Shown here one piece after another: positions 17,382-26,045 of a DNA stretch of 64,000 nucleotides. The notes below the pieces were generated by a model. That model searched no databases, was not told the DNA's origin, and was given only the letters and a program-made list of their open reading frames with translations. Position 1 is the first letter of the stretch, and every line of letters starts with the position of its first letter. Position numbers and translations under genes: made by a program. Source of the DNA: an uncultured Muribaculaceae bacterium (lineage in GTDB: Bacteria; Bacteroidota; Bacteroidia; Bacteroidales; Muribaculaceae); the NCBI GenBank assembly GCA_910579995.1, contig CAJTWH010000008.1:1-64000 (forward strand), written 5' to 3'.

Positions 17382-18794
17382 ATGAAAATGAGTATCTTGC
17401 GTCGAATGACGGCAATCCTTGCCATCGCAGCTCTCGCGATATCGGCTGCGGCACTCGACCTGCCAACCAAGACTCTTAACGGCACTAAATATTACTACTA
17501 TAAAGTAAAGAAAAACGAGACTGTCTACGGCGTGTCAAAGAAACTCGGACTGACGCGCGAGGAAATTGTAGCCCACAACCCTGCCGCGGACGACGGTATC
17601 AAGAAGGGGATGATACTCTATTTCCCATACGATGACTATTCGCCCGAACAACAACAGCAGTTGGCCATAGAAGTGGAGCCTGAAGAACCGGAAGAGGAAG
17701 TGCTTGCGCCCAAGCAGGCGTCGATTGCCGTGCTGCTGCCTTTCGGCCTCACAAATGAAGAACCCTCGCGCAGCAACCGCCTTGCCCTCGACTTCTATAA
17801 AGGATTCCTTATGGCTGCCGACACTCTGGCGTCGCGGTCGGGTGCTCTCACGATTACGGCGATAGATACCGATGTCCCTGCAGCTGAGCTTGATACCGCT
17901 CTCGTGCAAGCTGCTGTCAGGGAGGCTGCGGTGATAGTGGCGCCTGACAATGAGGCCGTTTACAACCGCCTTGCCGCGTCAGCACGCGACAACGGCAACT
18001 ATGTGCTTAACGTCTTTATTGTAGCCGATTCGCTTTATGCGGTCAATCCGCAGGTACTGCAGGCAAATATCCCCCAACGCGACATGTACCGCCTCGCTGT
18101 AGACGCCTTTGAGCAGGATTTCGACGGTTACACTCCCGTGATTCTGCGCAACCGCAGCGGTAGGAATGAGAAGGAAGCCTTTGTAAACTATCTTATCGGC
18201 CGTTGCTCGCAGCGTGGAGTGACGCCTGTGGAAATAAGCTACGACGGCAATCTCGTGGCGGCCGACCTTGATGTCCTGCCGGCAGACGCCGGGCAGAAAT
18301 ACGTCATGGTGCCATCGTCGGGTTCTCTTGCCGAGTTCCATAAATTTGCCTATGTGGTGAAGGCTATGCGCGACCGCCTTGCAGCCTCTGCCGAGGGTGC
18401 AGCGATAGAAGTGTTCGGCTATCCTGACTGGACGGCTTTCAGAGGCGATAATCTTGATACTCTCAATAAACTTGAGGCCACGGTCTACTCACGCTTCTTC
18501 GATAATTTCGACAGCTTTGACAGCAAATGCCTTCAGGGCGAGTTCCGCCGCTGGTATGGCAGCGAGATTATAGAAAGCATACCGTCGCAGGCTGTCTTGG
18601 GCTACGACACCGGCTGCTTCCTTATCAAGAACCTTCGTGCCAACGACGGTGCTTTCAATCCTCTATCGCCGCGTACATACAATGGCATGCAGTCGACATT
18701 CGACTTCGATAAATCCGATGAAGGCTATTTCAACTCGAGCCTTTACATCATCAAGTTCAATTCTAACGGCACAATGATCTCTCGTGTGATATGA
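17382..18794 (+). CDS. Exported LysM plus periplasmic-binding-protein-like protein
   Basis: 470 residues. A signal peptide (1-24) is followed by a LysM domain at about 38-84 (YYKVKKNETVYGVSKKLGLTRE), a Glu/Pro-rich linker, and a type 1 periplasmic binding-protein-like domain from about 110 (IAVLLPFG, DFYKGFLMAAD, VIVAPDNEAVYNRLA, VFGYPDW). The combination suggests a peptidoglycan-bound sensor or scaffold rather than a transporter subunit, since no permease is adjacent (inference). It overlaps the PorT-like barrel gene by four bases, hinting at a joint outer-envelope role. Confidence 0.85.
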   Translation: MKMSILRRMTAILAIAALAISAAALDLPTKTLNGTKYYYYKVKKNETVYGVSKKLGLTREEIVAHNPAADDGIKKGMILYFPYDDYSPEQQQQLAIEVEPEEPEEEVLAPKQASIAVLLPFGLTNEEPSRSNRLALDFYKGFLMAADTLASRSGALTITAIDTDVPAAELDTALVQAAVREAAVIVAPDNEAVYNRLAASARDNGNYVLNVFIVADSLYAVNPQVLQANIPQRDMYRLAVDAFEQDFDGYTPVILRNRSGRNEKEAFVNYLIGRCSQRGVTPVEISYDGNLVAADLDVLPADAGQKYVMVPSSGSLAEFHKFAYVVKAMRDRLAASAEGAAIEVFGYPDWTAFRGDNLDTLNKLEATVYSRFFDNFDSFDSKCLQGEFRRWYGSEIIESIPSQAVLGYDTGCFLIKNLRANDGAFNPLSPRTYNGMQSTFDFDKSDEGYFNSSLYIIKFNSNGTMISRVI

Positions 18795-19468
18795 AGCGCT
18801 GTTGGTTGATATTGATTTTCGCAGTGCTCAGCCTTGCCGCCATGGCTGAGACGCACTATAAGCCTCATGTGAGCATTGGCGGCCGTGCAGGTGTGTCTAT
18901 GGGCATGATGTCGTTCTCTCCGTCGGTGAAGCAGAAATGGAACATGGGCACTACCGGTGCTGTGACGTTCAGATATACCGAGGAGAAACTATTCGGTCTT
19001 ATCGCCGAGGTCGGATGGGTGCAGCGGGGATGGAAAGAGAATTACGAAGAATACCCGTTCGACTATTCCCGCACTCTCACATATCTCAATATCCCTCTGC
19101 TGACCCATATCTATTTCGGCACACGTCGCTTCAAGGCTTTTTTTAATCTCGGGCCGCAGGTGGCTATTCTGATAGGCTCTTCGACAAAGGCCAACTTTGA
19201 TTATCTCAATCCCGGCTCTGTAGCCGATTATCCGCGCAACAGGCAGACCGAACAGCTATGGGCTGAGGTGAAGAATAAATTCGACTATGGTATCTGCGCC
19301 TCGTTCGGCATGGAGTTTTTCGTGCAGCCCCGCCACTCCTTGCTTGTGGAGGCAAGATATTACTATGGACTGGGCAACATATTCCCTGCAGCCAAGGCCG
19401 ACACTTTCAGCGCCTCGCGCAACATGTCGATAGAGGTGTCCTTGGGCTACTTTTTCCGCTTCAAATAG
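18791..19468 (+). CDS. Outer membrane beta-barrel protein (PorT-like)
   Basis: A 225-residue exported protein with a signal peptide (about 1-19) and about eight amphipathic beta-strands. It begins with ISIGGRAGVSMGMMSFSP-like sequence and ends in Phe-Arg-Phe-Lys with aromatic residues (GYFFRFK), in the style of OmpA-type or PorT barrels. YLNIPLLTHIYF is the recognisable family stretch. The start overlaps the LysM protein gene by four bases. The 3' end overlaps the converging glycosylase-like gene by eight bases. Cargo or partner unknown. Confidence 0.83.
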   Translation: MKRCWLILIFAVLSLAAMAETHYKPHVSIGGRAGVSMGMMSFSPSVKQKWNMGTTGAVTFRYTEEKLFGLIAEVGWVQRGWKENYEEYPFDYSRTLTYLNIPLLTHIYFGTRRFKAFFNLGPQVAILIGSSTKANFDYLNPGSVADYPRNRQTEQLWAEVKNKFDYGICASFGMEFFVQPRHSLLVEARYYYGLGNIFPAAKADTFSASRNMSIEVSLGYFFRFK

Positions 19469-20036
19469 CGCCGCATGATGTCAGCAGCGCCCGATAGTAT
19501 TCGGCTTTCTTTTCGAGAGCCAAAGGGTAGGCGCGGCTTGTAGAAGGCATGCGCCATATTGCCAATCCGTCGGCGGAGAGTACATGCTCGCCCATTTTCG
19601 GCAATTCGGTATCAGTCAATTGTGCCACAACTCCGGCTGCCTTTTCTCCGGTTGTGGCTATAGTGTGGCATGAAGGCATATCGGCGAGTATACCGCGGAG
19701 ATCTATTGGCTCGATTATCTCAAGAAATTTATCGGAGGCATTGCCTTTGAGCCGTCGTATCATATAGCCGGTATCGCCAAGGGCTATTCCATGTTCTGAG
19801 AGAAGCTGTTTTATATCTTCGAGCCTGAAGCGGCGCGAGGCTGCGTCGTAGAGAGCGTTTTTGTCGCCGAAATAGAGCAGTCCCATTATGCGCCAGAAAT
19901 CGTTGGTAGGGTTAGGGTAAAAGAAGTCCATGCTCCAGCGGTGTGCTCCCGGAGGAAATGTACCCATTATAAATACTTTGGCGTTGGCAGGGATGAATGG
20001 TTGCCAAGGGTGTGTCTCGATATCTGTTGTTGTCAT
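19461..20036 (-). CDS. Uracil-DNA glycosylase fold protein (Mug-like)
   Basis: This 191-residue protein has the UDG superfamily layout. MGTFPPG (24-30) is in the position of the water-activating loop, with FYPNPTNDFWRIMG after it and the C-terminal LAIWRMPSTSRAY in the place of the DNA-intercalation loop (normally ending H-P-S). Related proteins remove uracil or hypoxanthine, but this subgroup is commonly annotated only as 'uracil-DNA glycosylase family', and activity is uncertain. It converges with the PorT-like gene and lies downstream of glmM in the same direction, with a repeat between. Confidence 0.8.
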   Translation of the reverse strand: MTTTDIETHPWQPFIPANAKVFIMGTFPPGAHRWSMDFFYPNPTNDFWRIMGLLYFGDKNALYDAASRRFRLEDIKQLLSEHGIALGDTGYMIRRLKGNASDKFLEIIEPIDLRGILADMPSCHTIATTGEKAAGVVAQLTDTELPKMGEHVLSADGLAIWRMPSTSRAYPLALEKKAEYYRALLTSCGAI

Positions 20037-20109
20037 TATCAGCTTGAAAAATGGGGCTTGAATGGTGCAAATCCATCCAAACCCCGATATAGAAAAGTAC
20101 TGCTTTTTA

Positions 20110-20214
20110 CTTAAGTTTCGCAGGCGAAACCGGTTTGTTATTGGTTTAACAGTTTCAGGAGTTTAGGATTAAACTTTTTAAACTGTATAAACTGCGCTGA
20201 AAGCGCTTTAAACC
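20110..20214 (-). repeat. GTTTCGC-palindrome intergenic element, copy 3 (short)
   Basis: AAGTTTCGCAGGCGAAAC, GTTTAAC-rich spacer, then AAACTGCGCTGAAAGCGCTTTAAAC. It lacks the second stem (AAGTTGC..GCAACTT) seen in copy 1. It sits between glmM and the glycosylase-like gene. Confidence 0.8.
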
Positions 20215-20222
20215 ATTTATTA

Positions 20223-21608
20223 TTACATCATTGTCTTGGCGAAGTCAGCCACGGCTGTCGCCAGAGCGGTTGCCTTGTCGGCGTCCTGAGCCTCGGCATA
20301 GATACGCACGATAGGCTCGGTGTTCGATTTGCGCAGGTGTACCCAGCCGTCGGCGAAGTCGATTTTCACGCCGTCGATATCGGTGATCTGCTCGTTGCTG
20401 TAGCGCTCTTTTACGGCGGCGAGGATAGCGTCGACGTCGGTCGAAGGCTCGAGAACGAGTTTCATCTTCACGATTTCGTAGGGGGGATATGTGGCGCGGA
20501 GCTCGCTCACTTTCTTGCCCGATTTGGCAAGGAGGGTGAGGAAGAGGGCAACACCCACGAGAGCGTCGCGGCCATAGTGGAGTTCGGGATAGATGACACC
20601 GCCGTTGCCTTCGCCGCCGATTACAGCTCCGGTCTCTTTCATTTTGGTGGTGACATTTACCTCGCCTACGGCTGCGGCATTGTATTGGCCGCCGCGGGCT
20701 ACGGTGACGTCGCGGAGAGCGCGGCTGGAGCTGAGGTTGCTCACGGTGTTGCCGGGAGTGTGCTGAAGCACATAGTCGGCTACCGACACAAGTGTATATT
20801 CCTCGCCGAACATCTTGCCGTTCTCGTCGACAATGGCAAGGCGGTCAACATCGGGGTCAACCACGAAAGCCACATCAGCCACGCCGGTGGCCATAAGGTC
20901 GGCAATGCCGGTGAGATTTTCAGGGATAGGTTCGGGGGTATGGGCGAAGTCGCCGGTGGCGGTGCAGTTGAGCTCGATAACTTTTTCTACACCCAATGCC
21001 TTGAGCAGCTGAGGTATGATGATACCGCCTACAGAGTTTACGGCGTCAACGGCAACGGTGAAGTGCGCGTTGCGGATAGCCTCGGTATCGACAAGAGGGA
21101 GAGCCATGACGGCGTCGATATGGCGGCGGTTGTAGGTAGTGTTGACGTATACTTTGCCAAGTTCGTCGACAGTAGCGAAGTCGAAGTCAAGTTCTTCGGC
21201 CAGACGCAGCACAGCCTTGCCTTCCTTGTCGCTGAGGAATTCGCCGTGCTCGTTGAGAAGCTTGAGGGCGTTCCACTGGCGGGGGTTGTGTGAGGCAGTG
21301 AGGATAAGGCCGCCGCAAGCGTTTTCCCATACCACAGCAAGCTCGGTGGTGGGAGTAGAGGCAAGGTCGATGTCGACAACGTCGAATCCCATGCCCATAA
21401 GGGTGCCGGTGACAAGACGGTCAACCATCGCTCCTGAGAGGCGTGCGTCGCGGCCTACGACGATGGTGCGCGATGTCTTGGTAGTGCTCGTTGCTATGAA
21501 TTTGGCAAAGGCAGCTGTGAATTTGACGATGTCGATGGGGCTCAGGCCATCGCCTGCCGGGCCGCCGATGGTACCGCGGATACCGGATATTGATTTAATC
21601 AAACTCAT
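20223..21608 (-). CDS. glmM: Phosphoglucosamine mutase
   Basis: This 461-residue phosphohexomutase interconverts glucosamine-6-phosphate and glucosamine-1-phosphate on the way to UDP-GlcNAc. The phosphoserine loop TASHNPRQWN carries the catalytic Ser106, DPDVDRLA is the metal loop, GEGNGGV the sugar-binding loop, and RKSNTEPIVRIYAE the phosphate-binding domain. Length agrees with Bacteroidota GlmM. A phosphomannomutase role is possible on sequence alone. It is third in an apparent operon with the NrnA-like and DUF4827 genes (36-base gap). Confidence 0.9.
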   Translation of the reverse strand: MSLIKSISGIRGTIGGPAGDGLSPIDIVKFTAAFAKFIATSTTKTSRTIVVGRDARLSGAMVDRLVTGTLMGMGFDVVDIDLASTPTTELAVVWENACGGLILTASHNPRQWNALKLLNEHGEFLSDKEGKAVLRLAEELDFDFATVDELGKVYVNTTYNRRHIDAVMALPLVDTEAIRNAHFTVAVDAVNSVGGIIIPQLLKALGVEKVIELNCTATGDFAHTPEPIPENLTGIADLMATGVADVAFVVDPDVDRLAIVDENGKMFGEEYTLVSVADYVLQHTPGNTVSNLSSSRALRDVTVARGGQYNAAAVGEVNVTTKMKETGAVIGGEGNGGVIYPELHYGRDALVGVALFLTLLAKSGKKVSELRATYPPYEIVKMKLVLEPSTDVDAILAAVKERYSNEQITDIDGVKIDFADGWVHLRKSNTEPIVRIYAEAQDADKATALATAVADFAKTMM

Positions 21609-21644
21609 CGTTATATAGAATTTATGGTTGTATGTCGGTGATTA

Positions 21645-22220
21645 TCACTCGCGTCGCTGGTAGGTGATGTGCCACAGATAGGGCTGCACATTGGCAGTCT
21701 CGTCAGAGAGGCCCATCTGCGATTTGATGACGATATTGACCTCGCAGTCGACCGGCAGGTAATGGAGCGGCATTTGCACGCCTTGTCCCCATTGGTATGA
21801 GGTCTGGAGCTGGAAGTTGTTGAACCTGAACCAAGCCGGGCTAATAGTGATCATGTTGCCCTCGCCGGACGGAAGAGTGCCGTTGGAGTAGAGCGCGAGA
21901 GGAAAGCGCATATAGCGGAAATATATCTGCTCGTCGTCGGCCACGCGGTTGCCTTTCGTGCCGGCGTTGATAACCTGCATATAGAGCATACCGTCTTCGT
22001 CGAGGCGGTAGAACGGAGCTTTGGATCCAACTTCCGCTACTGTCTGAAATACAGTATCCTCGGGTATCGACAGTTCTACATAGTGGTCGGCGAGGTAGTT
22101 GTTGGTATACATATCCTCTTCGTTGAGCAGCTGCGCATACGATTTGCCATCGTTACATGAACTTGCAAACATAGCAGCCACGGCGAGAGCTACAGCGCCA
22201 AGGGCGTGGAGTTTTTTCAT
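21645..22220 (-). CDS. DUF4827 lipoprotein
   Basis: This 191-residue lipoprotein has a signal MKKLHALGAVALAVAAMF followed by the lipobox ASSC. The remainder resembles DUF4827, a Bacteroidota family of unknown function: LNEEDMYTNNYLADHYVEL, PFYRLDEDGMLYMQVI and YLPVDCEVNIVIKSQMG are recognisable stretches. The start at 22220 follows the NrnA-like stop by one base. The link of an envelope lipoprotein with glmM suggests envelope biogenesis (inference). Confidence 0.85.
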   Translation of the reverse strand: MKKLHALGAVALAVAAMFASSCNDGKSYAQLLNEEDMYTNNYLADHYVELSIPEDTVFQTVAEVGSKAPFYRLDEDGMLYMQVINAGTKGNRVADDEQIYFRYMRFPLALYSNGTLPSGEGNMITISPAWFRFNNFQLQTSYQWGQGVQMPLHYLPVDCEVNIVIKSQMGLSDETANVQPYLWHITYQRRE

Positions 22221-22221
22221 T

Positions 22222-23253
22222 TTATTTTTGTATAAATCGTTTGCGAATTTCTGGAAGTTTCTCCTTGAAGTGCGCCACAGCGTCGTCGAGAGAACCGTAG
22301 TATTCTCCGCCGGCGGCATTGAGGTGTCCGCCACCGCCGAAATAATCGGAGCAGAGTATATTTACGGGGAAGTCGCCGCGGCTGCGCATGGATACGCGTA
22401 TGCAGTCGCTTTCCTGACGCATGAATACGCTGAATTCAACTCCGGGAATAGCGAGCGGACGGTTTACGAGTCCCTCTGTGTCGCCGCGGGTATAGTGGAA
22501 GCGGTTGAGCTCGTCGCGGCTGAGCACTATGAGCGAGCCGTGAACGTCGGGTAGCAGCTCCATCTTGCGCAATATGGCGTAGGAGTTGAGGCGCAGGCAG
22601 TTGGCCGAGAATGTGCCGAAGAGCATGATGTTGAGTTTCTCCTTGTCGGCTCCTTTCTTCACCAGTTCTGCCACTACGATGTAGAGCTCGGGATCGTTGC
22701 AATTGTAGGAGAAATTGCCGGTGTCGGTCATCATGCCGGCAAGTATACATTCTGCCGCAGCTTTGTCGATGAAGTTGAAAAGCTCAAGTCGGCAAAGGAA
22801 TCTGAAAAGCAGATATGCTGTGGCCGGCATGTCGGGGTGCGATATGATCACATCAGCCTCTATGTCGGGGTTGAGATGGTGGTCGATGAGAATCTTCGGG
22901 GCTTTGGCTGCCGTGAGCACGTCGGCGAGGCGCCCTGTGCGGCGAGGCTCGTTGAAGTCGAGGCAAAGTATAAGGTCGGCTTCATTGAGGAGCTTAGACG
23001 CAAAGTCGAAATATTTTGCCGCGTCTACAATCTCTTTTGCTCCGGGGAGGCCTGCGAGGTTGGCCATGAAGGAGTCGGGCACAACCACCTTGGCGTCTTT
23101 GCCCAATGCAGTGAGTACATGGGCGGCTGCAAGCGAAGAGCCGACGGCATCGCCGTCAGGGCCTGTGTGGCATATAATTGCGATACGCTCGGCCCGGTCG
23201 ATTAGAGCCTTTGCGCGGTCGATATTTTTCTGATCTATCTTACGTGATATCAT
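22222..23253 (-). CDS. nrnA: DHH family phosphoesterase (NrnA-like nanoRNase/pAp phosphatase)
   Basis: 343 residues, with a DHH domain followed by DHHA1. ICHTGPDGDAVGSS provides the first metal-binding Asp residues, LCLDFNEPRR the next, LIDHHLNPD is the DHH motif, and MMTDTGNFSYN a further one. The C-terminal GGGHLNAAGG is the DHHA1 substrate loop. NrnA-type enzymes degrade oligoribonucleotides and dephosphorylate 3'-phosphoadenosine 5'-phosphate. It leads an operon with DUF4827 and glmM and has a good promoter. Confidence 0.9.
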   Translation of the reverse strand: MISRKIDQKNIDRAKALIDRAERIAIICHTGPDGDAVGSSLAAAHVLTALGKDAKVVVPDSFMANLAGLPGAKEIVDAAKYFDFASKLLNEADLILCLDFNEPRRTGRLADVLTAAKAPKILIDHHLNPDIEADVIISHPDMPATAYLLFRFLCRLELFNFIDKAAAECILAGMMTDTGNFSYNCNDPELYIVVAELVKKGADKEKLNIMLFGTFSANCLRLNSYAILRKMELLPDVHGSLIVLSRDELNRFHYTRGDTEGLVNRPLAIPGVEFSVFMRQESDCIRVSMRSRGDFPVNILCSDYFGGGGHLNAAGGEYYGSLDDAVAHFKEKLPEIRKRFIQK

Positions 23254-23270
23254 GAGTCGGTATTATCGTG

Positions 23271-23300
23271 CAAATTTACGCAAAAACATTCAAACGGCAA
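23271..23300 (-). promoter_or_regulatory. Promoter of the nrnA-DUF4827-glmM operon
   Basis: On the minus strand TTG (23300-23298), 19 bases, then TAAATTTG (23278-23271), 17 bases before the ATG at 23253. It fits the Bacteroidota -33/-7 consensus. Confidence 0.68.
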
Positions 23301-23342
23301 TCTCACCGTATGTTAAATATCATCAAGTATTGCTTGTCTATG

Positions 23343-23524
23343 GTTAGTGGGATTAAGGTTGGTGGTTGGTGGTGTGTGGGATTAAGGTTGGTGGTTGGTG
23401 GGCTGTGGGCAGCGAGTTACTACTGCTATCCCTCCGAAACTAATCTACCACCCCTTCCCCACTCCTCGCTCCCCTCCGAAACTAATCTACCACCCACTGC
23501 CCTCCAACCACCAACCTTAATCCC
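23343..23524 (+). repeat. GGTTGGTGG/CCACCAACC long palindrome, site 2
   Basis: The left arm has two tandem GGGATTAAGGTTGGTGG units and then GTGGGCAGCGAGTTAC. The right side repeats CTCCGAAACTAATCTACCACCC twice before CCAACCACCAACCTTAATCCC, which pairs with the left arm. Confidence 0.85.
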
Positions 23525-23532
23525 GCCAGGCA

Positions 23533-23563
23533 ATAAAAAACAGCCCTGCATGTGGCAGGGCTG
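23533..23563 (-). terminator. Intrinsic terminator of the RNase E/G gene
   Basis: Nine-base stem CAGCCCTGC / GCAGGGCTG with a five-base loop (23541-23563). On the minus strand it is followed at once by a run of six or more T. It lies 18 bases past the stop at 23581. Confidence 0.9.
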
Positions 23564-23580
23564 AATGGAGTGTGATGATG

Positions 23581-25677
23581 CTATTCCTCGGATTGTGGTT
23601 GTGAGTCGCTCTTTGGGCGAGGTCTGCGCCTGCGTCGGCGTCGGGCTTTAGCCTTTGCTTCTGCTTCGGGGTTTGCTCCGGGAGTTTCCTGTGTGGCCGA
23701 CGAAGGATTCTCGTCTGCACTTGGGCTTGACTCCGGTTGCGCAGGCTCTACATGCGCGGGAAGCAATAATTCGGGCTTCGAAGAACTGTCTGCCTCAAGC
23801 TTTGGCTCCGGTGCAGTCTCCGGTTTTGTTGCCGGCTTTGGCTCCGGTTTGGCTTGGGGTTTGGGCTCCGGTTTAGCCTCAGGTTTTGCTTCAGTCTTGG
23901 AAGTCGGCTTCTGTGCCGGCTTCTGTGCGGTCTTGTCGGCTGCTTGAGCTTCGTTTTTTTCGGTCTGCTGCTTTTGCTGTTTTACGGCCGGCTGCTGTTT
24001 GACCTGTTTCGCTTGCTTTTTGGCTTGTTCGGCAGGGCGTTCGTCTTCGTCGTTTTCGCCTCCGCGTTTGCGTGCCTTGGTGTCCTTCTTGGTCTTTGAG
24101 CTTTCGCCGTTGTCCTTTTCTTCAATCAGGTTAAGCTCGTTTCGGTCTTTGTCTACAACACGGTATTGCAGATAGGCGAGCGACTCATCGGGCAGAATCT
24201 TGAAGCTGCGGCCGAGTGCGCGGCGCCATTTGCCATAGAGATTCGTGAGGAACCCTTTCTTGATATATGCGTCTACGTAGGGGTGGACATACATTATGAA
24301 GTCTCTCAGGCCGAGTGTTTCCACGAGATATTCGAGTTTCTCGCGCAGAGTGTCGGTAAAGAGAATCGAAGGCTGTACCTCGCCTTTTCCCAAGCATGAG
24401 GGGCATTTCTCTGCCACATGGATGTCGAGAACCGGGCGGACGCGCTGGCGGGTAATCTGCATGAGCCCGAATTTGCTCAGAGGCAAGATGTTGTGACGGG
24501 CTCGGTCGTTGGCCATAATCTCGCGCATGTGGTCGTAAAGCTGCTGGCGGTGTTCGTTCTTGGCCATGTCGATGAAGTCGACAACAATAATGCCGCCCAT
24601 GTCGCGCAGACGCAGCTGGCGGGCAATCTCGTCGGCCGCTCTGAGGTTCACTTCAAGAGCGTTGCTTTCCTGATCGCTTCCGGCCTTTGTGCGGTTGCCT
24701 GAGTTGACGTCAATCACATGCAGAGCCTCGGTGTGCTCGATGATGATGTAGGCTCCTGACTTGAAAGATACCGTCTTGCCAAACGAGGACTTGATCTGTC
24801 GCGAAATGCTGAAATGGTCGAAGATCGGAATATCTTTTGTGTAGAGCTTTACAATTTCCTTGCGGTCGGGCGCTATGAGGGTGACGTATTTAAGAATCTG
24901 CTGGTATATGTCGGGGTCATTGACATATATCGACTCGAACGACGGGCTGAAAATATCGCGGAGGATACCTACCACGCGGTTTTCTTCTTCGAATACGAGC
25001 GCCGGAGCTGTAGATCGCTGAGCTTTCGCGCAGGCGTCTTCAAACGACTGCAGCAGAGCTTTAAGCTCGCTGTCGAGCTCGGCACTTTTTTTGCCTTCAG
25101 CCGATGTGCGGACGATGACGCCGAAATTGCGCGGTTTGATAAATTCGATAAGCTGGCGCAGACGTGATTTTTCTTCTGCCGACTTGATTTTTTGCGAAAT
25201 TGAAATCTTGTCGCAGAATGGTGTCAGCACCAGATATCTTCCGGTAAAGGAAATCTCGGTGGTAAGCCGCGGGCCTTTTGAAGAAATGGGCTCTTTCACA
25301 ATCTGCACGAGCAACTCCTGACCCGGATTGAGCACCTGAGCGACAGAGCCGTGCTTGTCGATATCGGGCAGAATCTTCATCTTGGGCAGCTGTGGAATAT
25401 GTTTTTTGTCATCCATGAGCTGCGTGAGGAAGTCGCTGTAGGTTGCGAAGTGCGGACCTAAATCGAGATAATGGAGGAATGCGTCTTTTTCATACCCCAC
25501 GTTGACAAAAGCGGCGTTGAGGCCGGGCATGAGCTTCTTTACCTTAGCGAGGTAAATATCGCCCACGGCGTATGCGATGTTTCTCGCTTCTTTCTGAAGA
25601 GAGACAAGGCGTCCATCTTCAAGAAGAGCTATCGAGAAATCGCCGGCTTGAACGTCGACAATCAATTCACTTTTCAT
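23581..25677 (-). CDS. rng: Ribonuclease E/G family endoribonuclease with disordered C-terminal tail
   Basis: This 698-residue protein has an N-terminal S1 domain (IYLAKVKKLMPGLNAAFVNVGYEKDAFLH), a catalytic domain with HVIDVNSGNRTK and the metal-binding VVDFIDMAKNEHR, and a Zn-link CPSCLGKG. From about residue 535 the tail is low-complexity, with many KPE/AKP repeats and a terminal Arg run (RRRRRRPRPK). It therefore resembles RNase G in the core with an RNase E-like unstructured tail that might bind RNA or partner enzymes. Start 25677 is the family N-terminus; the frame above it is non-coding leader. The mS38-like gene and HU lie upstream. Confidence 0.92.
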   Translation of the reverse strand: MKSELIVDVQAGDFSIALLEDGRLVSLQKEARNIAYAVGDIYLAKVKKLMPGLNAAFVNVGYEKDAFLHYLDLGPHFATYSDFLTQLMDDKKHIPQLPKMKILPDIDKHGSVAQVLNPGQELLVQIVKEPISSKGPRLTTEISFTGRYLVLTPFCDKISISQKIKSAEEKSRLRQLIEFIKPRNFGVIVRTSAEGKKSAELDSELKALLQSFEDACAKAQRSTAPALVFEEENRVVGILRDIFSPSFESIYVNDPDIYQQILKYVTLIAPDRKEIVKLYTKDIPIFDHFSISRQIKSSFGKTVSFKSGAYIIIEHTEALHVIDVNSGNRTKAGSDQESNALEVNLRAADEIARQLRLRDMGGIIVVDFIDMAKNEHRQQLYDHMREIMANDRARHNILPLSKFGLMQITRQRVRPVLDIHVAEKCPSCLGKGEVQPSILFTDTLREKLEYLVETLGLRDFIMYVHPYVDAYIKKGFLTNLYGKWRRALGRSFKILPDESLAYLQYRVVDKDRNELNLIEEKDNGESSKTKKDTKARKRGGENDEDERPAEQAKKQAKQVKQQPAVKQQKQQTEKNEAQAADKTAQKPAQKPTSKTEAKPEAKPEPKPQAKPEPKPATKPETAPEPKLEADSSSKPELLLPAHVEPAQPESSPSADENPSSATQETPGANPEAEAKAKARRRRRRRPRPKSDSQPQSEE

Positions 25678-25883
25678 CAAAGTCGGGATTTTTGAAAAAC
25701 ATAAAAGACAAAGAACAAATCTTCCCGTCTGCGGGGCCTTACAACTCCGCAGCGGTGAAGTTTGCTCTTGTTGGGATTTTTGGTCACGAGAGTGAAACGA
25801 AAGAAGTGCCTTGCCGCAAATGTGGTGGAAAGTTGCTTTTCCATTCTCCGGTCTTGGCAAGGCTCAAACCTCGCTGGTGAGGC
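25678..25883 (-). other. Long leader/intergenic region upstream of the RNase E/G gene
   Basis: 206 bases between the small mS38-like gene and rng on the minus strand. It contains two local stems: CCTC/GAGG just after the small gene's stop (25869-25882), and CTGCGG/CCGCAG around 25735-25760. It could carry a separate promoter or a structured leader. No good TAnnTTTG motif was pinned down. Confidence 0.4.
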
Positions 25884-25973
25884 TTATTTCTTCTTGTGAC
25901 GGTTCTTTCTCAGACGTTTTTTACGCTTGTGCGTAGCCATCTTGTGGCCTTTTCTCTTTTTTCCGCTGGGCAT
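25884..25973 (-). CDS. 29-residue AURKAIP1/COX24 (mS38-like) basic protein
   Basis: A short frame (ATG at 25973, TAA at 25884) encodes 29 residues, more than half of them Lys, Arg or His. It starts MPSGKKRKGHKM, then THKRKKRLRKNRHKKK. This matches the short AURKAIP1/COX24 domain proteins that Bacteroidota carry, related to mitochondrial ribosomal protein mS38, so a ribosomal role is inferred. It is 72 bases downstream of HU and upstream of rng, in the same direction. Confidence 0.85.
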   Translation of the reverse strand: MPSGKKRKGHKMATHKRKKRLRKNRHKKK

Positions 25974-26045
25974 TGTGGTAACGCTTTATGGGGTTAATAA
26001 TGTTGTTGGTTCTACGGGTTGTTGTTGTAAGTGGGCGGTAATAGC

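Larger units (their letters stand above)
23254..23580. other. Intergenic stretch, 327 bases
   Basis: It holds, from left to right, the nrnA promoter, the second long GT/AC palindrome and the terminator of the RNase E/G gene. No coding frame is supported here. Confidence 0.75.

Noticed and set aside
20337..21293. 318-codon open frame on the plus strand
   Set aside because: Antisense of glmM, with no family signature.
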